NCBI GenBank assembly: GCA_014729955.1
Contig: WJJA01000314.1
Coordinates: 1-5,660, forward strand
Direction of reading: 5' to 3'
Length of the DNA: 5,660 nt
Origin: a bacterium
GTDB lineage: Bacteria > Electryoneota > Electryoneia > Electryoneales > Electryoneaceae
Part shown: positions 1-5,660 of the stretch, one piece after another
Numbering within the stretch: position 1 is the stretch's first letter
Layout of the letters: the number at the start of each line of letters is the position of its first letter
Translations under genes and position numbers: made by a program
Notes under the pieces: generated by a model
The model's database searches: none
What the model saw: the letters and a program-made list of their open reading frames with translations, nothing else
What the model was told of the DNA's origin: nothing

Positions 1-191
1 AAGAGACGGATTTCGGTGTAAAGTAGACAGAGATCTATCCGACGAAGGAAGATGTTGATTCGGCAGCAGATGCCGTTGCACCGCAAAAGCCCGAAAGCAG
101 CGACGAGGACAACGAGGAGAGCGGCACCTCGATGGATGAGGTGCTTGAAACCGGCGAGACGGGCACATCGTCCGAGGAGGAGAAGTCGTGA
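1..191 (+). CDS. Partial: acidic C-terminal tail of an upstream gene, probably the transporter ATPase; frame interrupted
   Basis: The frame ending in TGA at 189-191 is open from base 27 and encodes 54 residues. They are strikingly acidic (18 Asp/Glu) and rich in Ser and Thr, like a disordered tail. The stop overlaps the GTG start of the permease by four bases (188-191), the usual translational coupling inside an operon, and in proVWX/opuA operons the gene at this position normally encodes the ATP-binding subunit. That identity is inferred from position only, because no ATPase or CBS motif lies in the window. The oddity is an in-frame TAG at 24-26, with no ATG until 132. Frame 2 is open from the window start to a TGA at 56-58, so one indel between about 27 and 55 would join it to the tail. 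Possible explanations are a real frameshift, a sequence error, stop readthrough, or a short separate gene with an unrecognised start. Confidence 0.45.
174..182 (+). promoter_or_regulatory. Shine-Dalgarno site that fixes the GTG start of the permease
   Basis: The purine run GAGGAGGAG lies five bases before GTG at 188. It sits inside the last codons of the upstream frame, as expected for a coupled start. This supports GTG 188 over any later start. Confidence 0.7.
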
Positions 192-1015
192 TTGATCTGA
201 AAATCGGTGACGGTGTCGAGGCCATTGTATCCTGGCTGACGCAGAACCTCGGCGGCCTGTTCGATGCGATTTCCATGATTCTCGGCGCAATCCTTGACGG
301 CCTGGAATGGATTCTGGCCCTGCCGCCGGCGATTGTGCTGATCGTTCTTCTCACCGCGCTTGCCTGGTGGCTGGCGGGACGCGGTGTCGCGATCTTCACG
401 TTAATCGGGATGCTCCTGATCGACAGCATGGGCATGTGGGGGGAGATGGTAGCCACGCTGGCGCTGGTGTTAACCGCGACCCTTGTCGCGCTGTTGTTCG
501 GTATCCCGATCGGGATCTGGATGTCCAAGAACAGGATGGTGGAAAACATTGTCCGTCCGATCCTGGACTTCATGCAGACCATGCCGGCCTTTGTCTACCT
601 GATTCCTGCGGTGTTCTTCTTTTCGCTCGGTGCTGTACCGGGAGTGGTGGCGACGGTGATTTTCTCCATGCCGCCGGCGGTGCGGCTGACAAACCTCGGG
701 ATTCGACAAGTCCCGGGAGATGTTGTCGAAGCGACAAAATCGTTTGGAGCGACCCCCCGGCAGTTACTATTTAAGGTTGAACTGCCACTGGCCACCTCGA
801 CCATTATGGCGGGTGTGAACCAGACCATCATGCTGGCGTTGTCGATGGTTGTCATCGCCGCGATGATCGGTGCGGGCGGCCTGGGCGATCCGGTGTTGAA
901 AGGGATTACCCAGTTGCGTATCGGACTTGGCTTTGAAGGCGGTCTTGCCGTCGTGATTCTTGCAATCGTGCTGGACCGTATTACGCAGGCATTGGGTGCG
1001 GCTACAAAGAAGTAA
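188..1015 (+). CDS. proW: Glycine betaine/proline ABC transporter permease, ProW/OpuAB type
   Basis: This is the membrane-spanning subunit of an osmoprotectant importer (glycine betaine, proline betaine or a related solute). It forms the channel through the cytoplasmic membrane and couples to the ATPase. The 275 residues match the short OpuAB form (about 280 aa) better than E. coli ProW (354 aa). Hydrophobic segments are visible at about residues 42-62, 67-79, 86-111, 132-148, 150-165, 205-232 and 250-264. Residues 129-145 carry the family signature MQTMPAFVYLIPAVFFF. The ABC permease EAA loop is at 181-200 (EATKSFGATPRQLLFKVELP), the site that contacts the ATPase, and is followed by the typical GAGGLGDPVLKGI stretch at 228-240. 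The start is GTG, overlapping the upstream stop, with a strong Shine-Dalgarno site. The gene for the binding protein follows after 41 bases. The family is certain; the exact substrate is not readable from the permease. Confidence 0.95.
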   Translation: MIDLKIGDGVEAIVSWLTQNLGGLFDAISMILGAILDGLEWILALPPAIVLIVLLTALAWWLAGRGVAIFTLIGMLLIDSMGMWGEMVATLALVLTATLVALLFGIPIGIWMSKNRMVENIVRPILDFMQTMPAFVYLIPAVFFFSLGAVPGVVATVIFSMPPAVRLTNLGIRQVPGDVVEATKSFGATPRQLLFKVELPLATSTIMAGVNQTIMLALSMVVIAAMIGAGGLGDPVLKGITQLRIGLGFEGGLAVVILAIVLDRITQALGAATKK

Positions 1016-1017
1016 GT

Positions 1018-1036
1018 GTGGAAAGTGATCTTTCAC
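1018..1036 (+). other. Small stem-loop in the proW-proX gap
   Basis: GAAAG (1021-1025) pairs with CTTTC (1030-1034) around the loop TGAT. Two more pairs (1018-1019 with 1035-1036) are possible if G1020 bulges. No T-run follows, so it is not an intrinsic terminator. It could stabilise or process the mRNA between permease and binding protein, but the stem is short. Confidence 0.3.
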
Positions 1037-1044
1037 GTTCAAAC

Positions 1045-1051
1045 GGAGGGG
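1045..1051 (+). promoter_or_regulatory. Shine-Dalgarno site of proX
   Basis: GGAGGGG lies five bases before the ATG at 1057. It decides the start: the in-frame GTG at 1018 lacks such a site and would put 13 polar residues in front of a well-formed lipoprotein signal peptide. Confidence 0.8.
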
Positions 1052-1056
1052 AACAG

Positions 1057-1935
1057 ATGGAGAAGTTGACAAAACGTTTCTGGCTGATCACGGTCGTTAC
1101 CGTGATGGTCGCGGGTCTCGTGATCTTCGCCGGCTGCGGACAGCAGAAGCCGAAGACGGTTGATCTTGTGTACGTAAACTGGGCGGAAGGCATCGCCATG
1201 ACCAACCTGGCGAAAGTGGCCTTCGAAGACCTGATGGGCTACCAGTGCAACATCCAGGTGGCCGATGTCGGTCCGGTGTATACGTCCGTCGCGCAGGGCG
1301 ACCGCGACGCGTTCCTCGATGCGTGGCTGCCCGTGACGCATGCGGACTACATGGAACGGTTCAAGGATGACATTGTCGACCTTGGCTACACCTTCCAGGG
1401 CGCACGGATCGGTCTCGTGGTGCCGGCCTACGCCGACATCAACAGCATCGAAGAGATGAACAAGGCAAAGAAGAAGTTCGATAGCGAAATCATCGGCATC
1501 GACGCCGGCGCCGGCATCATGAAGGCATCCGAAAAGGCGATCGAAGAGTACGATCTGGACTACAAACTGGTCGCCTCCTCCGGCCCCGCGATGACCGCGT
1601 CTCTTTCCAAGGCGATTGAAGACGAGGAATGGGAAGTCGTGACCGGTTGGAAGCCGCACTGGAAATTCGCCCGTTGGGATCTGAAGTTCCTCGAAGATCC
1701 GAAGAAGATCTACGGCGAAGTCGAGAATATTCACTGCGTCGCCCGCAAGGGTCTCGAAGAAGACATGCCGAAGGTCTACACCTTCCTGAAGAACTTCGAG
1801 ATGAACGACCAGCAGCTCGGAAGCTTGATGGGCATGATCGCCGATTCCGACGGTGAACCGGAAGCGGCCGCTCGCAAGTGGCTCGAGAAGCCGGAAAACA
1901 AGGCCCTGGTCGAATCCTGGATGCCCAAGGACTGA
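1057..1935 (+). CDS. proX: Glycine betaine/proline ABC transporter substrate-binding lipoprotein, ProX/OpuAC type
   Basis: The 292-residue precursor is a binding protein that captures the osmoprotectant outside the cytoplasmic membrane and delivers it to the permease. Residues 1-26 form a lipoprotein signal (basic start, hydrophobic core), with lipobox FAGC and lipidated Cys27. The mature part matches the OpuAC family: VNWAEG at 40-45, DAWLPVTHADY at 88-98, GIDAGAGIM at 147-155 and TGWKPHW at 196-202. Trp42, Trp90 and Trp198 are spaced 48 and 108 residues apart. As I recall, the Trp prism of Lactococcus OpuAC (W330, W377, W484) has nearly the same spacing, and His201 sits three residues after the last Trp, as does a carboxylate-binding His there. 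This points to a quaternary-ammonium ligand such as glycine betaine and to the non-permuted domain order. A terminator follows 31 bases after the stop, so this is the last gene of the operon. Confidence 0.94.
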   Translation: MEKLTKRFWLITVVTVMVAGLVIFAGCGQQKPKTVDLVYVNWAEGIAMTNLAKVAFEDLMGYQCNIQVADVGPVYTSVAQGDRDAFLDAWLPVTHADYMERFKDDIVDLGYTFQGARIGLVVPAYADINSIEEMNKAKKKFDSEIIGIDAGAGIMKASEKAIEEYDLDYKLVASSGPAMTASLSKAIEDEEWEVVTGWKPHWKFARWDLKFLEDPKKIYGEVENIHCVARKGLEEDMPKVYTFLKNFEMNDQQLGSLMGMIADSDGEPEAAARKWLEKPENKALVESWMPKD

Positions 1936-1966
1936 CCTTCGACTCGAACGACCTACTTGATTTGCA

Positions 1967-1993
1967 CCCCGGCACACTCTGCCGGGGTTTTTT
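1967..1993 (+). terminator. Intrinsic terminator of the osmoprotectant transporter operon
   Basis: CCCCGGC (1967-1973) pairs perfectly with GCCGGGG (1981-1987) around a seven-base loop, and six T residues (1988-1993) follow. A1966 can add one more pair. It lies just after the proX stop and isolates the operon from the downstream gene. Confidence 0.93.
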
Positions 1994-2146
1994 GATTTCC
2001 ACAGCATCCTGCCCTTGTTTACAGCAGACCTTTGCGGTATTTGACGGCCCTCAACTTGTCCCCCGCGACCCGAATCGGTGCTTTCTTCCCATAGAAACGG
2101 AACGCTGACTACCGATATTGTAAGCTGCAGAATGAATTTTGCTGAA

Positions 2147-2152
2147 ACGGAG
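2147..2152 (+). promoter_or_regulatory. Shine-Dalgarno site of the SDR-DUF2867 gene
   Basis: ACGGAG (core GGAG at 2149-2152) lies eight bases before the ATG at 2161 and supports that start. In the 167 bases between the terminator and this gene I see no convincing -35/-10 pair, although its own promoter must lie there given the strong terminator upstream. Confidence 0.6.
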
Positions 2153-2160
2153 ATACAACC

Positions 2161-3627
2161 ATGCCCCGAAACAAATCACAGCCACATACAATCCTCCTGA
2201 CCGGCGCCACCGGCTATGTCGGCGGGCGTTTGCTGAACAATCTGCTCGAAGCCGGGTACAGCGTCCGCTGCCTTTCACGACGTCCGGAAGCTTTGCAGGC
2301 GAAGTACGACGATCGCATCGAGGTGGTGCGGGGCGATGTGCTTGATCCCGACTCCCTCGACGGCGTTTCGGACGGTGTGCACACCGCTTATTTCCTCATT
2401 CACGCGCTCGCGAAGAAGGAGGGCTTCTTCGCCGAAGAGATGCAGGGCGCACGCAACTTCGCGAAGGCAGCCCGCCATGCGGGCGTGAAGAAGATCGTCT
2501 ACCTCGGCGGTCTGGGTCACGGCGATGAGTTGTCCGCTCATTTGGCAAGCCGCCGGGAAGTCGGCCATGTGCTGGCGGATTCCGGAGTCCCCGTGCTGGA
2601 ATACCGTGCCGGTATCATTCTGGGTTCCGGCAGTCTATCGTATGAAATGATCCGTGCGCTGGTGCGTAAGCTGCCTGTGATGACCACACCACGGTGGACA
2701 CGAGTGCAAACCCAGCCGATTGCCGTGGAAGATGTCATCGCCTACCTGCGTGCGGCTGCGGACATCGACCTCGAGGATGGAGAGCATCGTATCTATGAGA
2801 TCGGTGCTCCGGACCGCATCAGCTACCAGGGCCTGATGCAGGAATACGCTCGTCTGAGGGGGTTGCGTCGCCTGATCATACCTGTGCCTGTGCTTTCGCC
2901 CGGACTGTCCAGCCTGTGGCTTGGTCTGGTCACGCCGGTGTATGCGAAGGTCGGTCGAAAACTGCTGGAAGGCGTAAGGAATGAAACCGTAGTCCGTGAC
3001 AAACGGGCATTACACGATTTTACCGTTCGACCGATGAGCATCAGGCAGGCGCTGCAACATGCCATGGCCCAAGAAGATCAAAACGTCGTCGAAACACGAT
3101 GGAGCGATGCGGTTTCGTCACTGGGGCAACGAAGCGGTATCGGTGGTGTACGGTATGGCAACCGCCTTGTGGATTCACGCTCGATTCATGTGGCCGTGCC
3201 TCCTGAACGGGCGTTCCGTCCGATCCGCCGCATCGGTGGTGAGCAGGGGTGGTACGCCGCCGACCTGCTCTGGAAGATCCGTGGCTGGATCGATCTACTG
3301 ATCGGCGGTGCGGGCCTGCGGAGGGGAAGAAAACATCCCGATCAAACGACTGTGGGCGACACGCTGGACTTCTGGCGTGTGGAGGCGTACGAGCCGAATC
3401 GACTGCTGCGCCTGCGTGCCGAAATGCGCCTGCCGGGCCGTGCATGGCTGCAGTTTGAGGTCAAACCGGACGACAAGCATGGCTCAACGATTCACCAGAC
3501 TGCCGTCTTCGACCCGCTCGGCCTGGGCGGACTACTCTACTGGTACGGCATCTGGCCGGTCCACGCCTGGGTGTTCCGTGCCATGCTGAAGGGCATTGCC
3601 GGGGCGGCAGAAGCGTACAAGGAGTAA
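2161..3627 (+). CDS. Atypical SDR (NAD(P)-binding) oxidoreductase with C-terminal DUF2867 domain
   Basis: The 488-residue protein has two parts. Residues about 9-300 form an NAD(P)-binding Rossmann domain of the atypical, NmrA-like SDR type. The dinucleotide motif is GATGYVGG at 15-22, Arg40-Arg41 after strand 2 fits NADP(H) preference, and GDVLDPDSL at 58-66 and KIVYLGGLG at 111-119 are typical of the group. The classical YxxxK catalytic pair is not evident at its usual place. Residues about 330-485 match DUF2867, a START-like fold, through GGEQGWYAADLLWKIRGW (359-376), GGAGLRRGRKHP (382-393), GDTLDFWRVE (399-408) and RAEMRLPGRAWL (419-430). This fusion is common in bacteria; the reaction and substrate are not established as far as I know. 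There is no signal peptide, so it is probably cytoplasmic. It stands alone behind a terminator and converges on the next gene. The family call is firm, the function open. Confidence 0.88.
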   Translation: MPRNKSQPHTILLTGATGYVGGRLLNNLLEAGYSVRCLSRRPEALQAKYDDRIEVVRGDVLDPDSLDGVSDGVHTAYFLIHALAKKEGFFAEEMQGARNFAKAARHAGVKKIVYLGGLGHGDELSAHLASRREVGHVLADSGVPVLEYRAGIILGSGSLSYEMIRALVRKLPVMTTPRWTRVQTQPIAVEDVIAYLRAAADIDLEDGEHRIYEIGAPDRISYQGLMQEYARLRGLRRLIIPVPVLSPGLSSLWLGLVTPVYAKVGRKLLEGVRNETVVRDKRALHDFTVRPMSIRQALQHAMAQEDQNVVETRWSDAVSSLGQRSGIGGVRYGNRLVDSRSIHVAVPPERAFRPIRRIGGEQGWYAADLLWKIRGWIDLLIGGAGLRRGRKHPDQTTVGDTLDFWRVEAYEPNRLLRLRAEMRLPGRAWLQFEVKPDDKHGSTIHQTAVFDPLGLGGLLYWYGIWPVHAWVFRAMLKGIAGAAEAYKE

Positions 3628-3642
3628 ACGATACGAGCTGAA

Positions 3643-3674
3643 CCTTGTTGCTTATTCGGGTGCCGGCAACAGGG
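3643..3674. other. Possible hairpin at the convergent gene junction
   Basis: Bases 3643-3651 (CCTTGTTGC) can pair with 3666-3674 (GCAACAGGG), with one G-T wobble and a 14-base loop that holds the stop codon of the minus-strand gene. No T-run follows on either strand, so it is at best a weak or factor-assisted bidirectional terminator. The only gap between the two convergent genes is 3628-3651. Confidence 0.3.
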
Positions 3675-5343
3675 GATCGCCCGCGACGATCGTATACCTC
3701 ACCGGCAGGGTCAGCCACTCCTTCGGTGGCAGTTGATACGGATCTCGCTCGTAGACCGTGAAATCGGCCAGTTTGCCCTTTTCGATCGTCCCCTTCCACA
3801 CTTCATTAAACTCCGCATAGGCGGCACGCGAGGTGAAGCCGGCAATCGCCTCGTCCAGGCTGAGCTTCTCCGACGGATGCCACCCGCCGTCCGGATTACC
3901 GTCTATATCCATCCTTGTAACCGCAGCGTAAATCCCCCACATCGGATTCACCGATTCGACCGGCGCTTCCGAGCCAAGGGCGAAGTTATCGTTCGCTTCG
4001 ATCATACGACGCCATGCATAGGCACGTCCCGCACGTTCTTTCCCCAGTCGGTCTACCAGCCAGCGGTAGTCGGTGGTCAGCTGTATCGGCATGAAGGTCG
4101 GGATCACATCCATCTCCGCCAGGCGCCCGAAGTCTTCTTCGCGCAGCAATTGGGCATGTTCCAGGCGGAACCGGTTCGGGTTGCCGTCGTTCAGCACCGT
4201 CGCATACGCATCCAGCGCCGCTTTCGCGCCGCGGTCGCCGACGGTGTATGCACACACCTGGAAATTCGCCTCCGTCGCCTTCCCTACCAGCTTGGCCATG
4301 TTTTCAGGATCGCGTGACAGCAATCCGGTGTTGTCGGGATCGTCTGCGTAAGGTTCCATCAATGCGGCCGAGCGAGATCCCATCGGCCCGTCTACAAACA
4401 TCCGTACCGCCCAGATTCGGTGATAATCCCTCTCGCTGCCCTGCCGGCCCATTCCAAGGTAGCGGTCTACCATCTCTTCGCATTCACAATCGATAACGCT
4501 GTACACACGAATCGGGAGTTCTCCCGCACGCTCCATCTCGTCGAGCAGACGAATTACCACGGAATCGGCACCGAAATTATGCACACCGGTCAGTCCCATT
4601 TCCGCGCAATGGGACAGGGCACGATTCAGAAGATGCTTGCGCTGCTGATCATTCAATTCCGGGATATGCGCGGTGATCAGATCCACGGCTCGGTTCAGGA
4701 AGATCCCGGTCGGATTGCCCCATTTGTCACGGACGATTCGGCCCCCTTCAGGATCGGGCGTGTTTTTGTCAATCCCGCAAATGGTAAGGGCGCTCTGATT
4801 GACCCATGCGGTCTGGTTGTCAACACGCATCAGGAACACAGGTAACGGTCCGGCCGGGAGGTCCGTGAAGCTCGGAAACTCCTTGCTCTTCCAGGTCGTT
4901 TGATCCCATCCCGACCCTTTCACCCAGACATTTTCCTCCCGACCCACCTGCTGACGCAATTCCACCATCTGCTCCATCACAACCTCGAAGACCTCCTGCT
5001 TCGAAGATGCTACTGTCAGGTCCGGTTCGACCAGGGAACGCCCCAGGTCCTCGAGGCGCACATGGACATCGATGAAACCGGGGAACATCGCACCACCCTG
5101 CAAATCAAATTCGCCGGTGTTCGGTCCGCGCCAGGGTTCCAGGCCCGTTTCATCACCGGCATACACTACCATTCCCCTTCGTACCGCAACCGCTTCCACC
5201 GTGGGTTGATCAGGATTCAGCGTGTAGATGGTACCGCCGTGATAGATCCTGTCCGCGCCCGGCTGAGAGCAGGCGGCGAAGAAAAGGGTTGACAGCAGCA
5301 AGCCGATGTGCAGCAGGGCGTTTAACGTGCGACGGTGGATCAT
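3652..5343 (-). CDS. YtcJ-like amidohydrolase-fold lipoprotein (Amidohydro_3) with altered active site, probable pseudoenzyme
   Basis: The 563-residue protein starts at ATG 5343 behind AAGGAG. A lipoprotein signal ends in lipobox FAAC with Cys25, so it is predicted to be membrane-anchored outside the cytoplasm. The frame continues 60 codons upstream but that part has no start signal. The Amidohydro_3/YtcJ scaffold is complete: GFID at 89-92, GWDQTTW at 145-151, TPDPEGGRI at 195-203, DGPMGSRSAAL at 318-328, GDRG at 369-372, RLEHAQ at 393-398, NPMWGIYAAVTR at 466-477, GTIEKGKLADF at 518-528. Family members hydrolyse amides or formamides using metals held by HxH, Lys, His, His and Asp. Here HxH reads H94-V-R96, the VKxFxDG Lys is Arg314, the HAIGD His is Tyr366 and the GSD Asp is Glu459. 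Only His94 and His396 remain. The fold is certain; ordinary metal-dependent hydrolysis is doubtful. No frameshift or stop interrupts it, so it appears to be maintained. Confidence 0.9.
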   Translation of the reverse strand: MIHRRTLNALLHIGLLLSTLFFAACSQPGADRIYHGGTIYTLNPDQPTVEAVAVRRGMVVYAGDETGLEPWRGPNTGEFDLQGGAMFPGFIDVHVRLEDLGRSLVEPDLTVASSKQEVFEVVMEQMVELRQQVGREENVWVKGSGWDQTTWKSKEFPSFTDLPAGPLPVFLMRVDNQTAWVNQSALTICGIDKNTPDPEGGRIVRDKWGNPTGIFLNRAVDLITAHIPELNDQQRKHLLNRALSHCAEMGLTGVHNFGADSVVIRLLDEMERAGELPIRVYSVIDCECEEMVDRYLGMGRQGSERDYHRIWAVRMFVDGPMGSRSAALMEPYADDPDNTGLLSRDPENMAKLVGKATEANFQVCAYTVGDRGAKAALDAYATVLNDGNPNRFRLEHAQLLREEDFGRLAEMDVIPTFMPIQLTTDYRWLVDRLGKERAGRAYAWRRMIEANDNFALGSEAPVESVNPMWGIYAAVTRMDIDGNPDGGWHPSEKLSLDEAIAGFTSRAAYAEFNEVWKGTIEKGKLADFTVYERDPYQLPPKEWLTLPVRYTIVAGDPLLPAPE

Positions 5344-5350
5344 GGACCGA

Positions 5351-5356
5351 CTCCTT
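5351..5356 (-). promoter_or_regulatory. Shine-Dalgarno site of the amidohydrolase-like gene
   Basis: Read on the minus strand this is AAGGAG, seven bases before the ATG at 5343. Together with the lipoprotein signal that begins there, it rules out the longer reading frame starting at 5523. Confidence 0.8.
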
Positions 5357-5374
5357 TTGCTTGACGTCAGCGCA

Positions 5375-5412
5375 ACAGATGCAAGGGAATGTTTCACAGA
5401 TGCAACATTCCC
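5375..5412. repeat. Interleaved direct and inverted repeat upstream of the amidohydrolase-like gene
   Basis: The ten-base word ACAGATGCAA occurs at 5375-5384 and again at 5396-5405, exactly 21 bases apart (two helical turns). GGGAATGTT (5385-5393) and AACATTCCC (5404-5412) form a perfect nine-base inverted repeat with a ten-base loop. The elements interlock 32-69 bases before the start codon. This fits an operator for a dimeric or tandem-bound regulator, or a 5'-leader hairpin; which regulator is unknown. Confidence 0.55.
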
Positions 5413-5660
5413 CACGACACGCCGTCTATTGATCCAATTGTTAGCAAAAGATAGAGAATGATAAACCTGTTCGCACGAGATAGGAGACCCTAACCACAAA
5501 AAAACACTTCCGAAGGAGAGCATTGCCGTTTTCGTGAGTCACTTGACACCCAAACAAAGCTATCGTCTGGTAATTTCTAATGTTAGGCACTTATCGCCTG
5601 ATTCGTCGTTCATTGACCGTCTTGTGACCCTGTAGATTTCGTGATCCGGATTTTCCCCCT

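Larger units (their letters stand above)
5344..5660. other. Gene-free leader region upstream of the amidohydrolase-like gene
   Basis: These 317 bases are richer in A and T than the genes. The minus-strand frame stays open to 5523, but its product (Ser/Arg-rich, no start signal) looks non-coding. The region should hold the promoter for the minus-strand gene, yet I cannot fix a good -35/-10 pair on that strand. A plus-strand TTGACA occurs at 5543-5548, but no -10 box follows at proper spacing. Apart from the Shine-Dalgarno site and the repeat cluster near its left end, I see nothing definable. Confidence 0.5.

Noticed and set aside
307..774. Alternative plus-strand frame of 155 codons inside proW
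   Set aside because: It is a GC-driven shadow frame rich in Cys, Asp and Gly, fully inside the clear permease gene.
1018..1056. N-terminal extension of proX from GTG 1018
   Set aside because: It has no Shine-Dalgarno site and would displace the lipoprotein signal peptide; GGAGGGG and ATG 1057 fit much better.
1039..2007. Long minus-strand open frame (322 codons) opposite proX
   Set aside because: It is an antisense shadow: its composition is rich in His, Arg and Val without a domain, it lies fully over the well-supported proX gene, and it runs across the terminator.
3733..4317. Plus-strand frame of 194 codons opposite the amidohydrolase-like gene
   Set aside because: It is an antisense shadow, rich in Arg, His and Val, with no domain and no ribosome binding site.
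5484..5516. Possible minus-strand terminator: a short CTTC/GAAG element followed by seven T residues
   Set aside because: The stem is only three to four base pairs with almost no loop, and it would lie upstream of the gene on the same strand.
5344..5523. 60-codon N-terminal extension of the amidohydrolase-like protein
   Set aside because: The residues are low in structure and lack a start signal, and they would bury the lipobox signal that begins at ATG 5343.
5543..5576. Plus-strand promoter TTGACA (5543-5548) with TGGTAATTT (5568-5576)
   Set aside because: The spacer of 22 bases is too long for a normal sigma-70 promoter and no plus-strand gene follows within the window.
1..5660. tRNA, rRNA, CRISPR arrays, insertion sequences or attachment sites
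   Set aside because: None was seen: there are no regular spaced repeat arrays, no transposase motifs, no terminal inverted repeats and no cloverleaf-like sequence.

Overview
This 5,660-base window is bacterial DNA with moderately high GC. It carries two lipoprotein signal peptides with Cys lipoboxes and good Shine-Dalgarno sites, and most likely comes from a Gram-negative-type (diderm) bacterium. I cannot name the phylum with confidence.

Layout. (1) Bases 1-1993 hold the end of a plus-strand osmoprotectant (glycine betaine/proline) ABC transporter operon. It contains an acidic C-terminal tail of an upstream gene, probably the ATPase subunit, whose frame is interrupted by a TAG; a ProW/OpuAB-type permease that overlaps this tail by 4 bases; a ProX/OpuAC-type substrate-binding lipoprotein; and a clear intrinsic terminator. 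(2) Bases 2161-3627 encode a 488-residue atypical short-chain dehydrogenase (NAD(P)-binding Rossmann domain) fused to a DUF2867 domain. (3) Bases 3652-5343, on the minus strand and convergent with the SDR gene (24 bases between stop codons), encode a 563-residue lipoprotein with the full-length YtcJ-like amidohydrolase (Amidohydro_3) fold. (4) Bases 5344-5660 hold no gene. The part next to the amidohydrolase start carries an interleaved direct and inverted repeat that looks regulatory.

How the genes work together. ProW and ProX, with an upstream ATPase, would import a compatible solute: ProX captures it outside the cytoplasmic membrane, ProW carries it through and the ATPase powers the step. 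The SDR-DUF2867 gene and the amidohydrolase-like gene are separate transcription units with no evident link to the transporter.

The most notable observation is that the amidohydrolase-like lipoprotein keeps the whole scaffold of its family but has replaced most canonical metal-binding and catalytic residues (HxH to HxR, strand-4 Lys to Arg, strand-5 His to Tyr, strand-8 Asp to Glu) and several active-site neighbours. The reading frame is intact, so it looks like a maintained pseudoenzyme or an enzyme with rebuilt chemistry, not a decaying gene.
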